Shown one piece after another: positions 34,026 through 47,105 of a DNA stretch of 64,000 nt. Numbering within the stretch: position 1 is the stretch's first letter; the number at the start of each line of letters is the position of its first letter. The notes under the pieces were generated by a model. The model searched no databases and was not told where the DNA came from. It saw nothing but the letters and a program-made list of their open reading frames with translations. The translations under genes and the position numbers were made by a program. Source of the stretch: Bathymodiolus brooksi (Eukaryota > Mollusca > Bivalvia > Mytilida > Modiolidae); NCBI GenBank assembly GCA_963680875.1, contig OY804580.1:98919353-98983352 (forward strand). The letters are read 5' to 3'.

Positions 34026-34107
34026 AGTCTTACTACATGTAATATACAGTGTATGTAGCTAAATAAAGTCTTACTACATGTAATATACAGTGTATGTAGC
34101 TAAATAA
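34026..34107. repeat. 41-bp tandem duplication
   Basis: Two identical copies of AGTCTTACTACATGTAATAT plus ACAGTGTATGTAGCTAAATAA. Confidence 0.95.
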
Positions 34108-34711
34108 AGACTTATTACACCTGTAAAATTAACTTCTTATCATCACAAAATAGACTGAAGGAAAGTCAGTACAAGTGAAAGAAGAATGGAACATTGAAAA
34201 GGTTATAAGGGATAAGACTTGTCCTCCAATTCATGTAACTGTTTATTTTTGAAAAAAAAATCTTGACCTGAAAAATGCAAAATCTTATTTAATAACAGTT
34301 TTTGACAAACCATTTTGGTAAAATTTAAAGAAAAATTACTGTTTTTCATGTAAAAAAACATTAGTCAAAACAAAATCATAGTTCCCTCCCCTTAATGTTA
34401 AATAAAGTCTGTCCATTAGTATCAGGAAACTTTTCATTAACAATCAGCAGCTCTCTAACTCCTTCCTAAAATCCATATGCCTTCAATAGTAGGCTTCTCA
34501 CTGATCAGTCAATTGAAATATGACCTCTGACCTGAACTCAATTTTATCTTTAGATTGGATTGGTTTCTTAAGATTTGTCAGACACCTCCAGATTCAATTA
34601 AAAAAAACCATGTTGTTTAGTTAGATATTGGTACAAAGTTCTTATTCACTTTTATTTACGTCAAATTTTTTTTCAGATAATTTTAACACATCAGTCTTAT
34701 AAATCTGCACT

Positions 34712-34765
34712 AACGCCATGATATAGCTATAATTCTGCTAAAGTTGGCATTAAACACCAATCAAT
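34712..34765 (+). mobile_element. SINE family A, short tail fragment
   Basis: CGCCATGATATAGCTATAAT and AAAGTTGGCATTAAACACC. A longer SINE of the same family follows 70 bp later. Confidence 0.6.
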
Positions 34766-34834
34766 TTTATATCTGCATCCCTCCTTTTTGAGCTAAGTTA
34801 TAGATTGGTAAAAACAAGTTTTAACAGAATATTT

Positions 34835-35046
34835 ACAACTACCTACAGGTATGCAATCAGTACCTATCACCACTAACGTTGTGAGTTCGAATCCCACTCA
34901 GGTGATACAACATTATGTGATAAAGTTTGTCAGTGACTTACGACAGGTCGGTGGTATTCTCTGGGTACACCAGTTTCCTCCACCAATAAAACTGATCGCC
35001 ACGATATAACTGAAATATTGTTGAAAGTGGTGTTAAACACCATAAA
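34835..35046 (+). mobile_element. SINE family A, nearly complete
   Basis: Head ACAACTACCTACAGGTATGC, box-B-like GAGTTCGAATCCCACTC at 34887, ACATTATGTGATAAAGTTTG, GGTACACCAGTTTCCTCCAC and GAAAGTGGTGTTAAACACC. The first 40 bp of the head are missing. Confidence 0.82.
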
Positions 35047-35179
35047 ACGAACCGAACCAATTTCATTCTTGTCATTTTCCTTTTAACCATGTTTTGTAAT
35101 TTTCGCTTTGAATTATGCCTTGGTATCTTTTGATTTTTTTTTAAAACAAATTGTTTTGCAATCCAATTTTTTTCTGCAA

Positions 35180-35198
35180 CCCCCCCCCCCCCCCCCCC
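35180..35198 (+). repeat. C19 homopolymer
   Basis: Nineteen C in a row, the longest pure G/C run in the window. Confidence 0.97.
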
Positions 35199-35396
35199 TG
35201 CACTTATGGAAATGTTTGGATCTGCCTCTGATTATTATACCATTAATAACTCATGAGTATTAACTAAATAAAGTGTCATACATTTGTATATATAACTGAT
35301 TGGTAGTATTCCCCCAATGATGATTGTCTGTCAACAGTACGTACAATGATGATATTGATCTGATTGTATGTTAATATCTACCATCTGTGTCGTGCT

Positions 35397-37717
35397 ACAC
35401 TGTGAAACTGTCCTATAGTATAGGACCATTCTTAGTACATTGTGAAACTGCCCTATAGTATAGGACCATTCTTAGTACATTGTGAAACTGCCCTATAGTA
35501 TAGGACCATTCTTAGTACATTGTGAAACTGCCCTATAGTATAGGACCATTCTTAGTACATTGTGAAACTGTCCTATAGTACAGGACCATTCTTAGTACAT
35601 TGTGAAACTGCCCTATAGTATAGGACCATTCTTAGTACATTGTGAAACTGCCCTATAGTATAGGACCATTCTTAGTACACTGTGAAACTGCCCTATAGAA
35701 TAGGACCATTCTTAGTACATTGTGAAACTGCCCTATAGTATAGGACCATTCTTAGTACACTGTGAAACTGCCCTATAGTATAGGACCATTCTTAGTACAT
35801 TGTGAAACTGCCCTATAGTATAGGACCATTCTCAGTACATTGTGAAACTGCCCTATAGTATAGGACCATTCTTAGTACATTGTGAAACTGCCCTATAGTA
35901 TAGGACCATTCTCAGTACATTGTGAAACTGCCCTATAGTACAGACCATTCTTAGTACATTGTGAAACTGCCCTATAGTATAGGACCATTCTTAGTACATT
36001 GTGAAACTGCCCTATAGTACAGACCATTCTTAGTACATTGTGAAACTGCCCTATAGTACAGGACCATTCTTAGTACATTGTGAAACTGCCCTATAGTATA
36101 GGACCATTCTTAGTACATTGTGAAACTGCCCTATAGTACAGACCATTCTTAGTACATTGTGAAACTGCCCTATAGTATAGGACCATTCTTAGTATACTGT
36201 GAAACTGCCCTATAGTATAGGACCATTCTTAGTATACTGTGAAACTGCCCTATAGTATAGGACCATTCTTAGTACATTGTGAAACTGCCCTATAGTACAG
36301 GACCATTTTCAGTACATTGTGAAACTGCCTATAGTACAGGACCATTCTCAGTACATTGTGAAACTGTCCTATAGTACAGGACCATTCTCAGTACATTGTG
36401 AAACTGTCCTATAGTACATGACCATTCTTAGTACATTGTGAAACTGCCCTATAGTTCAGGACCATTCTCAGTACATTGTGAAACTGCCCTATAGTACAGG
36501 ACCATTCTCAGTACATTTGAAACTGCCCTATAGTAAAGGACCATTCTTAGTACATTGTGAAACTGCCCTATAGTACAGCGCCATTCTCAGTACATTGTGA
36601 AACTGCCCTATAGTACAGGACCATTCTCAGTACATTTGAAACTGCCCTATAGTACAGGACCATTCTTAATACATGTACATTGTGAAACTGCCCTATAGTA
36701 CAGGACCATTCTCAGTACATTGTGAAACAGCCCTATAGTACAGGACCATTCTCAGTACATTGTGAAACTGCCCTATAGTACAGGACCATTCTTAGTATAC
36801 TGTGAAACTGCCCTATAGTACAGGACCATTCTTAGTACACTGTGAAACTGCCCTATAGTACAGGACCATTCTTAGTACACTGTGAAACTGCCCTATAGTA
36901 CAGGACCATTCTCAGTACATTGTGAAACTGCCCTATAGTACAGGATCTTTCTCAGTACATTGCGAAACTGCCCTATAGTACAGGATCATTCTCAGTACAT
37001 TGTGAAACTGCCCTATAGTACAGGATCTTTCTCAGTACATTGTGAAACTGCCCTATAGTACAGGATCATTCTCAGTACATTGTGAAACTGCCCTATAGTA
37101 CATGATCATTCTCAGTACATTGTGAAACTGCCCTATAGTACAGGACCATTCTCAGTACATTGTGAAACTGCCCTATAGTACAGGACCATTCTCAGTACAT
37201 TGTGAAACTGCCCTATAGAACAGGACCATTCTCAGTACATTGTGAAACTGCCCTATAGTACAGGACCATTCTCAGTACATTGTGAAACTGCCCTATAGTA
37301 CAGGTCCATTCTCAGTACATTGTGAAACTGCCTATAGTACAGGATCTTTCTCAGTACATTGTGAAACTGTCCTATAGTACAGGACCATTCTCAGTACATT
37401 GTGACACTGCCCTATAGTACAGGACCATTCTCAGTACATTGTGAAACTGCCCTATAGTACAGGACCATTCTCAGTACATTGTGAAACTGCCTTATAGTAC
37501 AGGACCATTCTCAGTACATTGTGAAACTGCCCTATAGTACAGGACCATTCTCAGTACATTGTGAAACTGCCCTATAGTACAGGACCATTCTCAGTACATT
37601 GTGAAACTGTCCTATAGTACAGGACCATTCTCAGTACATTGTGACACTGCCCTATAGTACAGGACCATTCTCAGTACATTGTGAAACTGCCCTATAGTAC
37701 AGGACCATTCTCAGTAC
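35397..37717. repeat. 40-bp satellite-like array, about 58 copies
   Basis: The unit is TGTGAAACTGCCCTATAGTA plus TAGGACCATTCTTAGTACAT. The core CCTATAGTATAGG is a near palindrome. The left third carries TATAGGACC/CTTAG, the right two thirds CAGGACC/CTCAG, with a mixed zone between about 35820 and 36900. A decayed half unit lies beyond the right end near 37755. Confidence 0.97.
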
Positions 37718-37825
37718 GAAATAATCATGCATACATTATCAAACTTTGATACAGAGCTGTACTATAGTACAAGGACCAAAACACAAGACAATGCATACAT
37801 TATCAAACTTTGCTATATGGTTGTG

Positions 37826-37970
37826 AGGGACATTGTGGTCGTGATCATATGGTAGAACTTTGTAATTACAACTACCTATCACCACTAACGTGAGTTCGAA
37901 TCCCACTCATGGTGTTGTACACTCAATACAATATAATTATGTGATAAAAGTTTGTCAGTGACTAGCGGCA
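37826..37970 (+). mobile_element. SINE family A, head part
   Basis: GACATTGTGGTCGTGATCAT, ACAACTACCTATCACCACTA, box-B-like GAGTTCGAATCCCAC and GTGATAAAAGTTTGTCAGTG. The tail is missing. Confidence 0.8.
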
Positions 37971-38302
37971 TGAAAACTATTTTCAAGCTAACGTACCACA
38001 CATATAAGTACTTTTCACCATCATTTCCCTTCTGTAAAATTGTGTCTCCTGAACGAGACATTTATTCTTACAAATCATGCTTTATAACGGCAGCGTTATT
38101 ATGACATTACGTTTATATTGATGGTATCTTATTGATTTCTGTATTTGTGACATTGTAAATGAATTTAGTGCAAAATTATGCTATATTCCTGCCACCGACT
38201 TCAAATTATCATCAAATTATCATGGCGTCATTATGTAATATTGGCAGGAAAAGTCTGGATTTGAAATGAAATACAGTGCAAATTCAAACGTTCCACTATA
38301 GA

Positions 38303-38400
38303 CAGTGAAACCTGTCTAAACCGAGCCTCCTGGCATCAAACTATTGTGTTCGGAAGACACTACAAGTGTAATGTTTATACAGGTCAAATTGTCAAAAATT
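38303..38400. mobile_element. MITE family D, left end
   Basis: CAGTGAAACCTGTCTAAACC is an excellent family D terminus. I could not place the right end. Confidence 0.55.
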
Positions 38401-38553
38401 TCCTACATTGTGACTTTAAAGGGATCCTTGCATTGGAATGATCAGACATATAATGTAGGGTCGAACCGGAGATGTTCGGACACCTTACCAAAATCACATT
38501 TTAACACAGCCTATGCCACGAATTTGTTGAATGTATCTTTGAAATTTACACAT

Positions 38554-38727
38554 AGTCAAACATGCTTTAGCAACCACCTCTATTAAGCAATAACTTGCAT
38601 TGTGTGACATAAATTTTCATTTGTCTTTGCATTGCATTTCATACTAATTAAACCTGTATTAAGTGACCACCTGTCTTATGTGACCATTTTTCAATATTCC
38701 CTATGACACATATGACAGGTTTGACTG
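38554..38727. mobile_element. MITE family E, about 174 bp
   Basis: Left AGTCAAACATGCTTTAGCAA with CTCTATTAAG, right CATATGACAGGTTTGACTG|TA. The mid-part GTATTAAGTGACCACCTGTC mirrors the left half, so the whole unit folds back on itself. Confidence 0.8.
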
Positions 38728-38878
38728 TATAAATGCATTTTTAACCATAATCCATTTGTTTATTGTTTATCAAACATTAAAGATCTGTATCCAAGAAACA
38801 TTAATAATAATTTCAGTTTTATATGCTAATAAATGTGATGGTTTCCAATAAGTTTTCAAGTTCAAGCTGAACATCAAC

Positions 38879-39806
38879 TAGAGGCTCATTGGGCTGAGCC
38901 TGTGTCGCTCACCTTTCATTCTGCTTTAAGGAAACTTAATACAGAACCTCCCATAGGTGCTTCCCATCAGGTTTTGGTCATTTGGCTAAGCAGTTACAGA
39001 GAAGAAGATATTTAGAAGTCGACCAATCAGAAACAAGAATGGCCTGTGGTGGCCATGTTTTTTAACGGATCGGAACTAAATGAGCAATCTTTATAAAGGA
39101 CCTTCCAAGGATGCTTCCTACAAAGTTCCGATCCATTTGGCAAGGCGGTTTCAGATGAGAAGATTTTTTAGAAATCAACCATTCAGAAACAAGAATTGCC
39201 TGTGACAGCCATGTTTGTTAACGGATCGGACCTAAATGAGCACTCTTTATAGAGGACCATCCAAGGATGATTCCTACCAAATTTCGATTCATTTGGCCAA
39301 GCGGTTACAGAGGAGAAGATTTTTTAGGAATCAACCAATAAGAAACAAGAATTGCCTGTGGCGGCCATGTTTGTTAACAGATCGGGACGAAATGAGCAAT
39401 CTTTATAGAGGACATGATATAGATGCTTCCTACCAAGTTTCGGTTCATTTGGCCCAGTGGTTTTCAAAATTCTGCATAGAGATGACTGCATTTTGAATAC
39501 AGATATCTATATTTAAACAAGAGTTATCTTTCTTTTAACAGAGAAGATATTTTCGATTCATTTGGCCAAGCAGTTTCAGAGGAGAAGATTTAAAAAAATC
39601 AGCCAATCAGAAACAACAATTGCCTATGGTGGCCATGTTTGTTAATGGATTGGGACAAAATTAGCAATCTTTAGAGAGGACCTTCCATAGATGCTTCCTA
39701 CCAAGTTTCACTTCATTTGGCTGAGGGTTTTCAGAGGAGAAGATTAAAATGTGAAAAGTTAGCGTACGACGGACGACGGACACCAAGTGATGGCAAGGTG
39801 AGCTAA
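38879..39806 (+). mobile_element. Family F terminal-hairpin element, short copy
   Basis: 5' hairpin AGGCTCATTGGGCTGAGCCT, then TCGCTCACCT; four to five diverged units of about 165 bp, each with GCCATGTTTGTTAACGGATC and CATTTGGCCAAG-type segments; 3' GACGGACACCAAGTGATGGC and a partly lost 3' hairpin ending GGTGAGCTAA. Frames across it are broken. Confidence 0.75.
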
Positions 39807-40378
39807 AAATATGAACATTGAATAGAAACATCCCACCGAGTATGGATTTTCCAGATGTCATAACATTTTCAAATTTCATTTTTTCCCCTTGCTACTTCAA
39901 ATTCCGTTAATTCTGAAGAAATCTCTGGCTGACCATTTTTCTTCTACCTCTTACACATTTCAAAAAATCTGACTGTTTTCTAATTAAAACATTAATACTT
40001 TAATATGTCCCAGGTGTAATTATATAAGCATAAAAAAAAAGATGAGAAATATACATGTACATTGTAAATAAATATAAAGTGATATATAGCATATAATAAT
40101 CTATGCATATTAACGATCTATTAGAGTAAATCAGAAAATGATAACACATATATTAGATTACCCTGTACAGGTGGTATGTTACTTCAAGTAGGGTCTATAC
40201 AAGGGTGGTCTTAATGTAAAAAACATTTAAATAGTGTAGGAGGTTACCAATAGCAACAAAATTGATATGAATTTAATGAATGTTTTTCTTCGCTGGACAA
40301 TATATATATAAATCATATATTTTAAAAAGAAACTTATTTATGACATACATGTACATGTATGTAAGGTAGTATATATAT

Positions 40379-43300
40379 TACGGTGCTGTACCTAGACGGT
40401 TACTATCGGTGAAAACGGTGCGTCCCAAGTTGCTATCCGCAAATGCGACGGTTACTCAATGTAAAATGGATTGGAATACGGTAAGTACATGTACAGCTCG
40501 TACATTTTGGAATTTTCGACTCTAATACATTCTGAAGCGTTCACGGAGCTCCACGTATATTCCTGTAAATGAATGTATATCGCTTCTGCTCTATTTTACT
40601 GTAATTCGAACAGGATAAACCATGAGTCGTTGTGTTTCCCAATTTTCTGTTTTTAATGTTGGTCAAATCCTGATAATTCATAAAAAACAAGAAATTAAAC
40701 AAATATTTGTTAACACAACAATCATTTATTGAGAATATCAATTGTATGTAAACCAGAGGCTCTCAAGAGCCTGTATCGTTCACCTGGTAATAAAAAAAAC
40801 CAATTGGTCCTATGTAAAAACTATGTCCTGCGTCATCTTGGAATTACGATCAACATAAAAAACACAAAGTTTGTAAAGGACCTTCCAATGATTGATGCAC
40901 AGTTTAGGTTCAATCAGTGCAATAGCTTCAGAGAAGAATATATTTCTGTATTTTCCCCAAATGGTTCTGTGTTAATACTATGACCTGTGGTGGCAGCCAT
41001 CTTGGATTTCCGATCGGCATAAAAAACAGGACCTTCCAATGATCATTCCTGGGCAGTTTGGTTTCAACTGTCCAAGTGGTTTCAGAGAAGAAACATTTTG
41101 AAACATTTTTCCCATAGGGTCCAATGTTAAACTAAGTCCTGCCGTAGCCGCCATTTTGAATTTCATATCAGAATAAAAAACGTATATTTTGTAGAGGACC
41201 ATTCAATGAACATTCATGTACAGTTTGGCTTTAATCATATTTGTAGTTTCTGAGAAGAAGGCATTTGAACATTTTCCCATAGGGTCCAATGTTAATCTAT
41301 GTCCTGCGGTGGTGGCCATCTTGGATTTCCGATCGGCATAAAAAACACACACCTTGTAGAGGACCTTCCAATGATCATTCCTGGGCAGTTTGGTTTCAAT
41401 TATCCAAGTGGTTTCAGAGAAGAAGCGTTTTGAAACATTTTTCCCATAGGGTCCAATGTTAAACTAAGTCCTGCCGTAGCCGCCATTTTGAATTTCATAT
41501 CGGAACAAAAAACGTAAAGTTTGTAGAGGACCATCCAATGTACACACATATGGACAGTTTGGCTTTAATCATATTTGTAGTTTCTGAGAAGAAGGCATTT
41601 GAACATTTTCCGATAGGGTCCAATGTTAATCTATGTCCTGCGGTGGTGGCCATCTTGAATTTTCGATCGGCATAAAAAAACAGAAACTTTGTAGAGGACC
41701 TTCCAATGATCATTCCTGGGCAGTTTGGATTCAATTGTCCAAGTGGTTTCAGAGAAGAAGCGTTTTGAAACATTTTTCCCATAGGGTCCAATGTTAAACT
41801 AAGTCCTGCCGTAGCCGCCATTTTGAATTTCATATCGGAACAAAAAACCTTAAGATTGTAGAGGACCATCCAATGAACATTCATGTACAGTTTGGCTTTA
41901 ATCATATTTGTAGTTTCTGAGAAGAAGGCATTTGAACATTTTCCCATAGGGTCCAATGTTAATCTATGTCCTGCGGTGGTGGCCATCTTGGATTTCCGAT
42001 TGGCATAAAAAACATAAAATTTGTAGAGGACCTTCCAATGATCATTCCTAGGCAGTTTGGTTTCAATTATCCAAGTGGTTTCAGAGAAGAAGCGTTTTGA
42101 AACATTTTCCCCATAGGGTCCAATGTTAAACTAAGTCCTGCCGTAGCCGCCATTTTGAATTTCATACCAGAACAAAAAACGTAAAGTTTGTAGAGGACCA
42201 TCTAATGAACATTCATGTACAGTTTGGCTTTAATCATATTTGTAGTTTCTGAGTAGAAGGCATTTGAATATTTTCCCATAGGGTCCAATGTTAATCTATG
42301 TCCTGCGGTGGCGGCCATCTTGGATTTCCGACCGGCATAAAAAAGAGAAAATTTGTAGAGGACCTTCCAATGATCATTCCTAGGCAGTTTGGTTTCAATT
42401 ATCCAAGTGGTTTCAGAGAAGAAGCGTTTTGAAACATTTTTCCCATAGGGTCCAATGTTAAACTAAGTCCTGCCGTAGCCGCCATTTTGAATTTCATACC
42501 AGAACAAAAAACGTAAAGTTTGTAGAGGACCATCTAATGAACATTCATGTACAGTTTGGCTTTAATCATATTTGTAGTTTCTGAGTAGAAGGCATTTGAA
42601 TATTTTCCCATAGGGTCCAATGTTAATCTATGTCCTGCGGTGGTGGCCATCTTGGATTTCCGACCGGCATAAAAAACAGAAAATTTGTAGAGGACCTTCC
42701 AATGATCATTCCTGGGCAGTTTGGTTTCAACTGTCCAAGTGGTTTCAGAGAAGAAGCATTTTGAAACATTTTTCCCATAGGGTCCAATGTTAAACTAAGT
42801 CCTGCCGTAGCCGCCATTTTGAATTTCATATCGGAACAAAAAACCTAAAGATTGTAGAGGACCATCCAATGAACATTCATGTACAGTTTGGCTTTAATCA
42901 TATTTGTAGTTTCTGAGAAGAAGGCATTTGAACATTTTCCCATAGGGTCCAATGTTAATCTATGTATTGCGGTGGTGGCCATCTTGGATTTCCGATTGGC
43001 ATAAAAAACATAAAATTTGTAGAGGACCTTCCAATGATCATTCCTAGGCAGTTTGGTTTCAATTATCCAAGTGGTTTCAGAGAAGAAGCGTTTTGAAACA
43101 TTTTTCCCATAGGGTTCAATGTTAAACTAAGTCCTGCCGTAGCCGCCATTTTGAATTTCATACCGGAACAAAAAACGTAAAGTTTGTAGAGGACCATCTA
43201 ATGAACATTCATGTACAGTTTGGCTTTAATCATATTTGTAGTTTCTGAGTAGAAGGCATTTGAATATTTTCCCATAGGGTCCAATGTTAATCTATGTCCT

Positions 43301-45833
43301 GCGGTGGCGGCCATCTTGGATTTCCAATCGGCATAAAAAACAGAAAATTTGTAGAGGACCTTCCAATGATCATTCCTGGGCAGTTTGGTTTCAACTGTCC
43401 AAGTGGTTTCAGAGAAGAAGCATTTTGAAACATTTTTCCCATAGGGTCCAATGTTAAACTAAGTCCTGCCGTAGCCGCCATTTTGAATTTCATATCGGAA
43501 CAAAAAACCTTAAGATTGTAGAGGACCATCCAATGAACATTCATGTACAGTTTGGCTTTAATAATATTTGTAGTTTCTGAGAAGAAGGCATTTGAACATT
43601 TTCCCATAGGGTCCAATGTTAATCTATGTCCTGCGGTGGCGGCCATCTTGGATTTCTGACCGGCATAAAAAACAGAAAATTTGTAGAGGACCTTCCAATG
43701 ATCATTCCTGGGCAGTTTGGTTTCAACTGTCCAAGTGGTTTCAGAGAAGAAGCATTTTGAAACATTTTTCCCATAGGGTCCAATGTTAAACTAAGTCCTG
43801 CCGTAGCCGCCATTTTGAATTTCATATCGGAACAAAAAACCTTAAGATTGTAGAGGACCATCCAATGAACATTCATGTACAGTTTGGCTTTAATCATATT
43901 TGTAGTTTCTGAGAAGAAGGCATTTGAACATTTTCCCATAGGGTCCAATGTTAATCTATGTCCTGCGGTGGCGGCCATCTTGGATTTCCGACCGGCATAA
44001 AAAACAGAAATTTGTAGAGGACCTTCCAATGATCATTCCTGGGCAGTTTGGTTTCAACTGTCCAAGTGGTTTCAGAGAAGAAGCATTTTGAAACATTTTC
44101 CCCATATGGTCCAATGTTAAACTAAGTCCTGCCGTAGCCGCCATTTTGAATTTCATATCGGAACAAAAAACCTTAAGATTGTAGAGGACCATCCAATGAA
44201 CATTCATGTACAGTTTGGCTTTAATCATATTTGTAGTTTCTGAGAAGAAGGCATTTGAACATTTTCCCATAGGGTCCAATGTTAATCTATGCCCTGCGAT
44301 GGCGGCCATCTTGGATTTCCGATCGGCATAAAAAACAGTAACTTGGTAAAGGACATTCCAATGATCATTTCTTTACAGTTTGGGTTCAGTCAGTTCATTA
44401 GTTTCGGAGAAGAAGATCTTTGAAATTTCAGCCAATCAGAGCATATTATTGGCCCTGGCAGCCATATTGAATATCCGACTGGAACGAAAAACAGTAACTT
44501 TGTAGAGGACCATCCAAGGAACATTCCTGCTAAGTTCGGTTCCAATCGGCCAAGTGGTTTCGGAGAAGAAGCTTGAAATGTGAAAAGTTTACAGACGACA
44601 GACGACGGACGCCAAGTGATGGCAATAGTTCACCTGGACCTTTGGTCCAGGTGAACTAATAAAAAAATGTCACATATTCTGTTACTCTTTTATTTTCATG
44701 AAAAAAACAAGTAACGGTTACTATTGGTTCCGTGCACCAGCTACTACCGGTATACATTATGTCGCCAACTTAAATAACATGAAAAATATGCATGTTAATG
44801 ACTTCAGAAAAAAAACTGCTATTCACCTAGCTGCGGGTCCATAGCTCTTATACATGTAGGTCCTTTTGATATATTTTTTTTGCGGATCTAAGGTCCACCC
44901 CATGATAAAAAACAAAAGTACCATAAAGAGCTATGGTTCCAAAGCTAAGTAACCATTCACCAAGCCCATCGAACAAGTGAAATAACCATTTTGAAAAGTC
45001 CATAACTCCACTTATTTCAGAATAATTTGTTTGCCAATTTATATTAATGTTGTTCTTTTTTTTTCTTCTCTGCTTGTAAATTAATTACTTCTATCGAATA
45101 CGCTCTTATATCATTTTCTTAAAGAAGTTTTTTTTTCAACTTTTGCTTCGTCACACGATTTTGATGAATTTTAATTTTAATTTGGTTGATAAAAATCGGG
45201 AAATCACAATTCTGAAATAGATACAGTGAATATGTTTTGCAGGTATATTCTTTTCGTTGCCAGTAAAAATCTTTCTTGTTCGATAATTTTGTTATTATCC
45301 TTATTTATTTGGTTACGTTTTGCTTGAAGAGTAATAGCCGGTGCCATGAATCTGTTACTAGAAATAGTAACCGTAGCCTAAAAATTTTTCGGCAGTTCTC
45401 TTTAAGTTGTGTTTTTATTCTAATGTGCCAATTTTGTCATCTTAATCTTTTTTGATACATTACATTACGATCTTATATTCCAACTCACGTACCAAAAGTA
45501 TACATACAAGAACAGTAAATGGGAGAAAATCTAATTTACTTACAACCATGAACGACAATGACATTTGAAGCTGACTGTGTTATCGCTTAAAACTAAGCAA
45601 CAAACCTTATCTTCAAAAATACAACCATTACAAACGTCAGGCAAACACCTTTAAAATTCCGTACAAAAGAAAGTATAATTGACTGACCTGTAGTTTATAA
45701 GCTAGAAGGGATTTTTTCAACTTGTCCTGACAAGGACGCAGACTTTTCCGCCATTAGTAACCATTGCATTTGCGGATAGCAACTTGGGACACGCCGATTT
45801 CACCAATAGTAACCATCTAGGTATAGCACCGTG
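40379..45833. mobile_element. 5.45-kb element with about 78-bp terminal inverted repeats
   Basis: Left CGGTGCTGTACCTAGACGGT through TCCCAAGTTGCTATCCGCAA is the inverse of the right end TTGCGGATAGCAACTTGGGA through AGGTATAGCACCG. Arms pair over about 78 bp with some 10-12 differences. Extra GGTTACTATTGG and AGTAACCGTAG words at 44715 and 45370 suggest internal subterminal repeats. No transposase seen; about 1.5 kb remains once the family F insertion at 40754-44659 is set aside. Superfamily unknown; no clear target duplication. Confidence 0.75.
40754..44659 (+). mobile_element. Family F element with a 331-bp dimeric tandem array
   Basis: 5' hairpin AGGCTCTCAAGAGCCT at 40756-40771, then about ten copies of a 331-bp unit (GCCATCTTGGATTTCCGA-like word at 40998, 41322, 41653, 41985, 42319 and so on to 44309), then GACGACGGACGCCAAGTGAT and a 13-bp 3' stem TTCACCTGGACC / GGTCCAGGTGAA ending in CTAA. 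Each 331-bp unit is two related half units, one with GCCGCCATTTTGAATTTCAT, the other with GCCATCTTGGATTTCC. Minus-strand frames of up to 163 codons reflect the absence of stops in the repeat and are not genes. Confidence 0.88.
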
Positions 45834-45959
45834 ATAATTAATTTTATAAAAAATCACCTTTATCAATCAACATCTTCGAAAAAATCTCTTTACAACAAAA
45901 TTGAAAATGAAATATTAGAATCTCAAAATTTATTCTTACAACCTGAGAAAGGGCCCCTT

Positions 45960-47105
45960 TTAGACCCTCATTTCAGGTACATTGTATAAAATGTAAATGA
46001 TTTCAGAACATCAGAAATCGCTATTATGAAACAAAGCAACACAAGCACGAACACATCTAGCTTTATAGACAATATATGTGCTTGTGTAGAGCCTCATTTC
46101 AGGTATAAAATGTAAATTATTTCAGAACATCAGAAATTGCCATTATGAAGCAATCAACATAAAACTAACACACCTGGTTTTATCTATAGACCATATGTGC
46201 ACTTGTGTAGAGCCTCATTTCAGGTATATAAAATGTAAATTATTTCAGAACATCAGAAATTGCCATTATGAAGCAATCAACATAAAACTAACACACCTGG
46301 TTTTATCTATAGACCATATGTGCACTTGTGTAGAGCCTCATTTTAGGTATAAAATGTAAATTATTTCAGAACATCAGAAATTGCCATTATGAAGCAATCA
46401 ACATAAAACTAACACACCTGGTTTTATCTATAGACCATATGTGCACTTGTGTAGAGCCTCATTTTAGGTATAAAATGTAAATTATTTCAGAACATCAGAA
46501 ATTGCCATTATGAAGCAATCAACATAAAACTAACACACCTGGTTTTATCTATAGACCATATGTACACTTGTGTAGAGCCTCATTTTAGGTATAAAATGTA
46601 AATTATTTCAGAACATCAGAAATTGCCATTATGAAGCAATCAACATAAAACTAACACACCTGGTTTTATCTATAGACCATATGTACACTTGTGTAGAGCC
46701 TCATTTTAGGTATAAAATGTAAATTATTTCAGAACATCAGAAATTGCCATTATGAAGCAATCAACATAAAACTAACACACCTGGTTTTATCTATAGACCA
46801 TATGTACACTTGTGTAGAGCCTCATTTTAGGTATAAAATGTAAATTATTTCAGAACATCAGAAATTGCCATTATGAAGCAATCAACATAAAACTAACACA
46901 CCTGGTTTTATCTATAGACAATATATGTGCTTGTGTAGAGCCTCATTTTAGGTATAAAATGTAAATTATTTCAGAACATCAGAAATTGCCATTATGAAGC
47001 AATCAACATAAAACTAACACACCTGGTTTTATCTATAGACCATATGTACACTTGTGTAGAGCCTCATTTTAGGTATAAAATGTAAATTATTTCAAACCAT
47101 CATCA
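45960..47105. repeat. 121-bp tandem array, about 9.5 copies
   Basis: CATTATGAAGCAATCAACAT recurs at 46141, 46264, 46385, 46506, 46627, 46748 and on. Inner copies are almost identical; the first (from 45960) and last are diverged. Variants ATATGTGCAC, ATATGTACAC and ATATATGTGC mark sub-blocks. Confidence 0.95.

Noticed and set aside
35397..37717. CRISPR-like array (regular repeats)
   Set aside because: Units follow each other directly with no unique spacers, in a eukaryotic intron; the same holds for the 37-, 57-, 68-, 71- and 121-bp arrays.
41495..44309. Series of minus-strand proteins (KMAATAGLSLTLDPMGK-type) of 68-163 residues
   Set aside because: They are one stop-free frame of the 331-bp family F repeat, reappearing unit by unit, with starts and ends set by random mutations.
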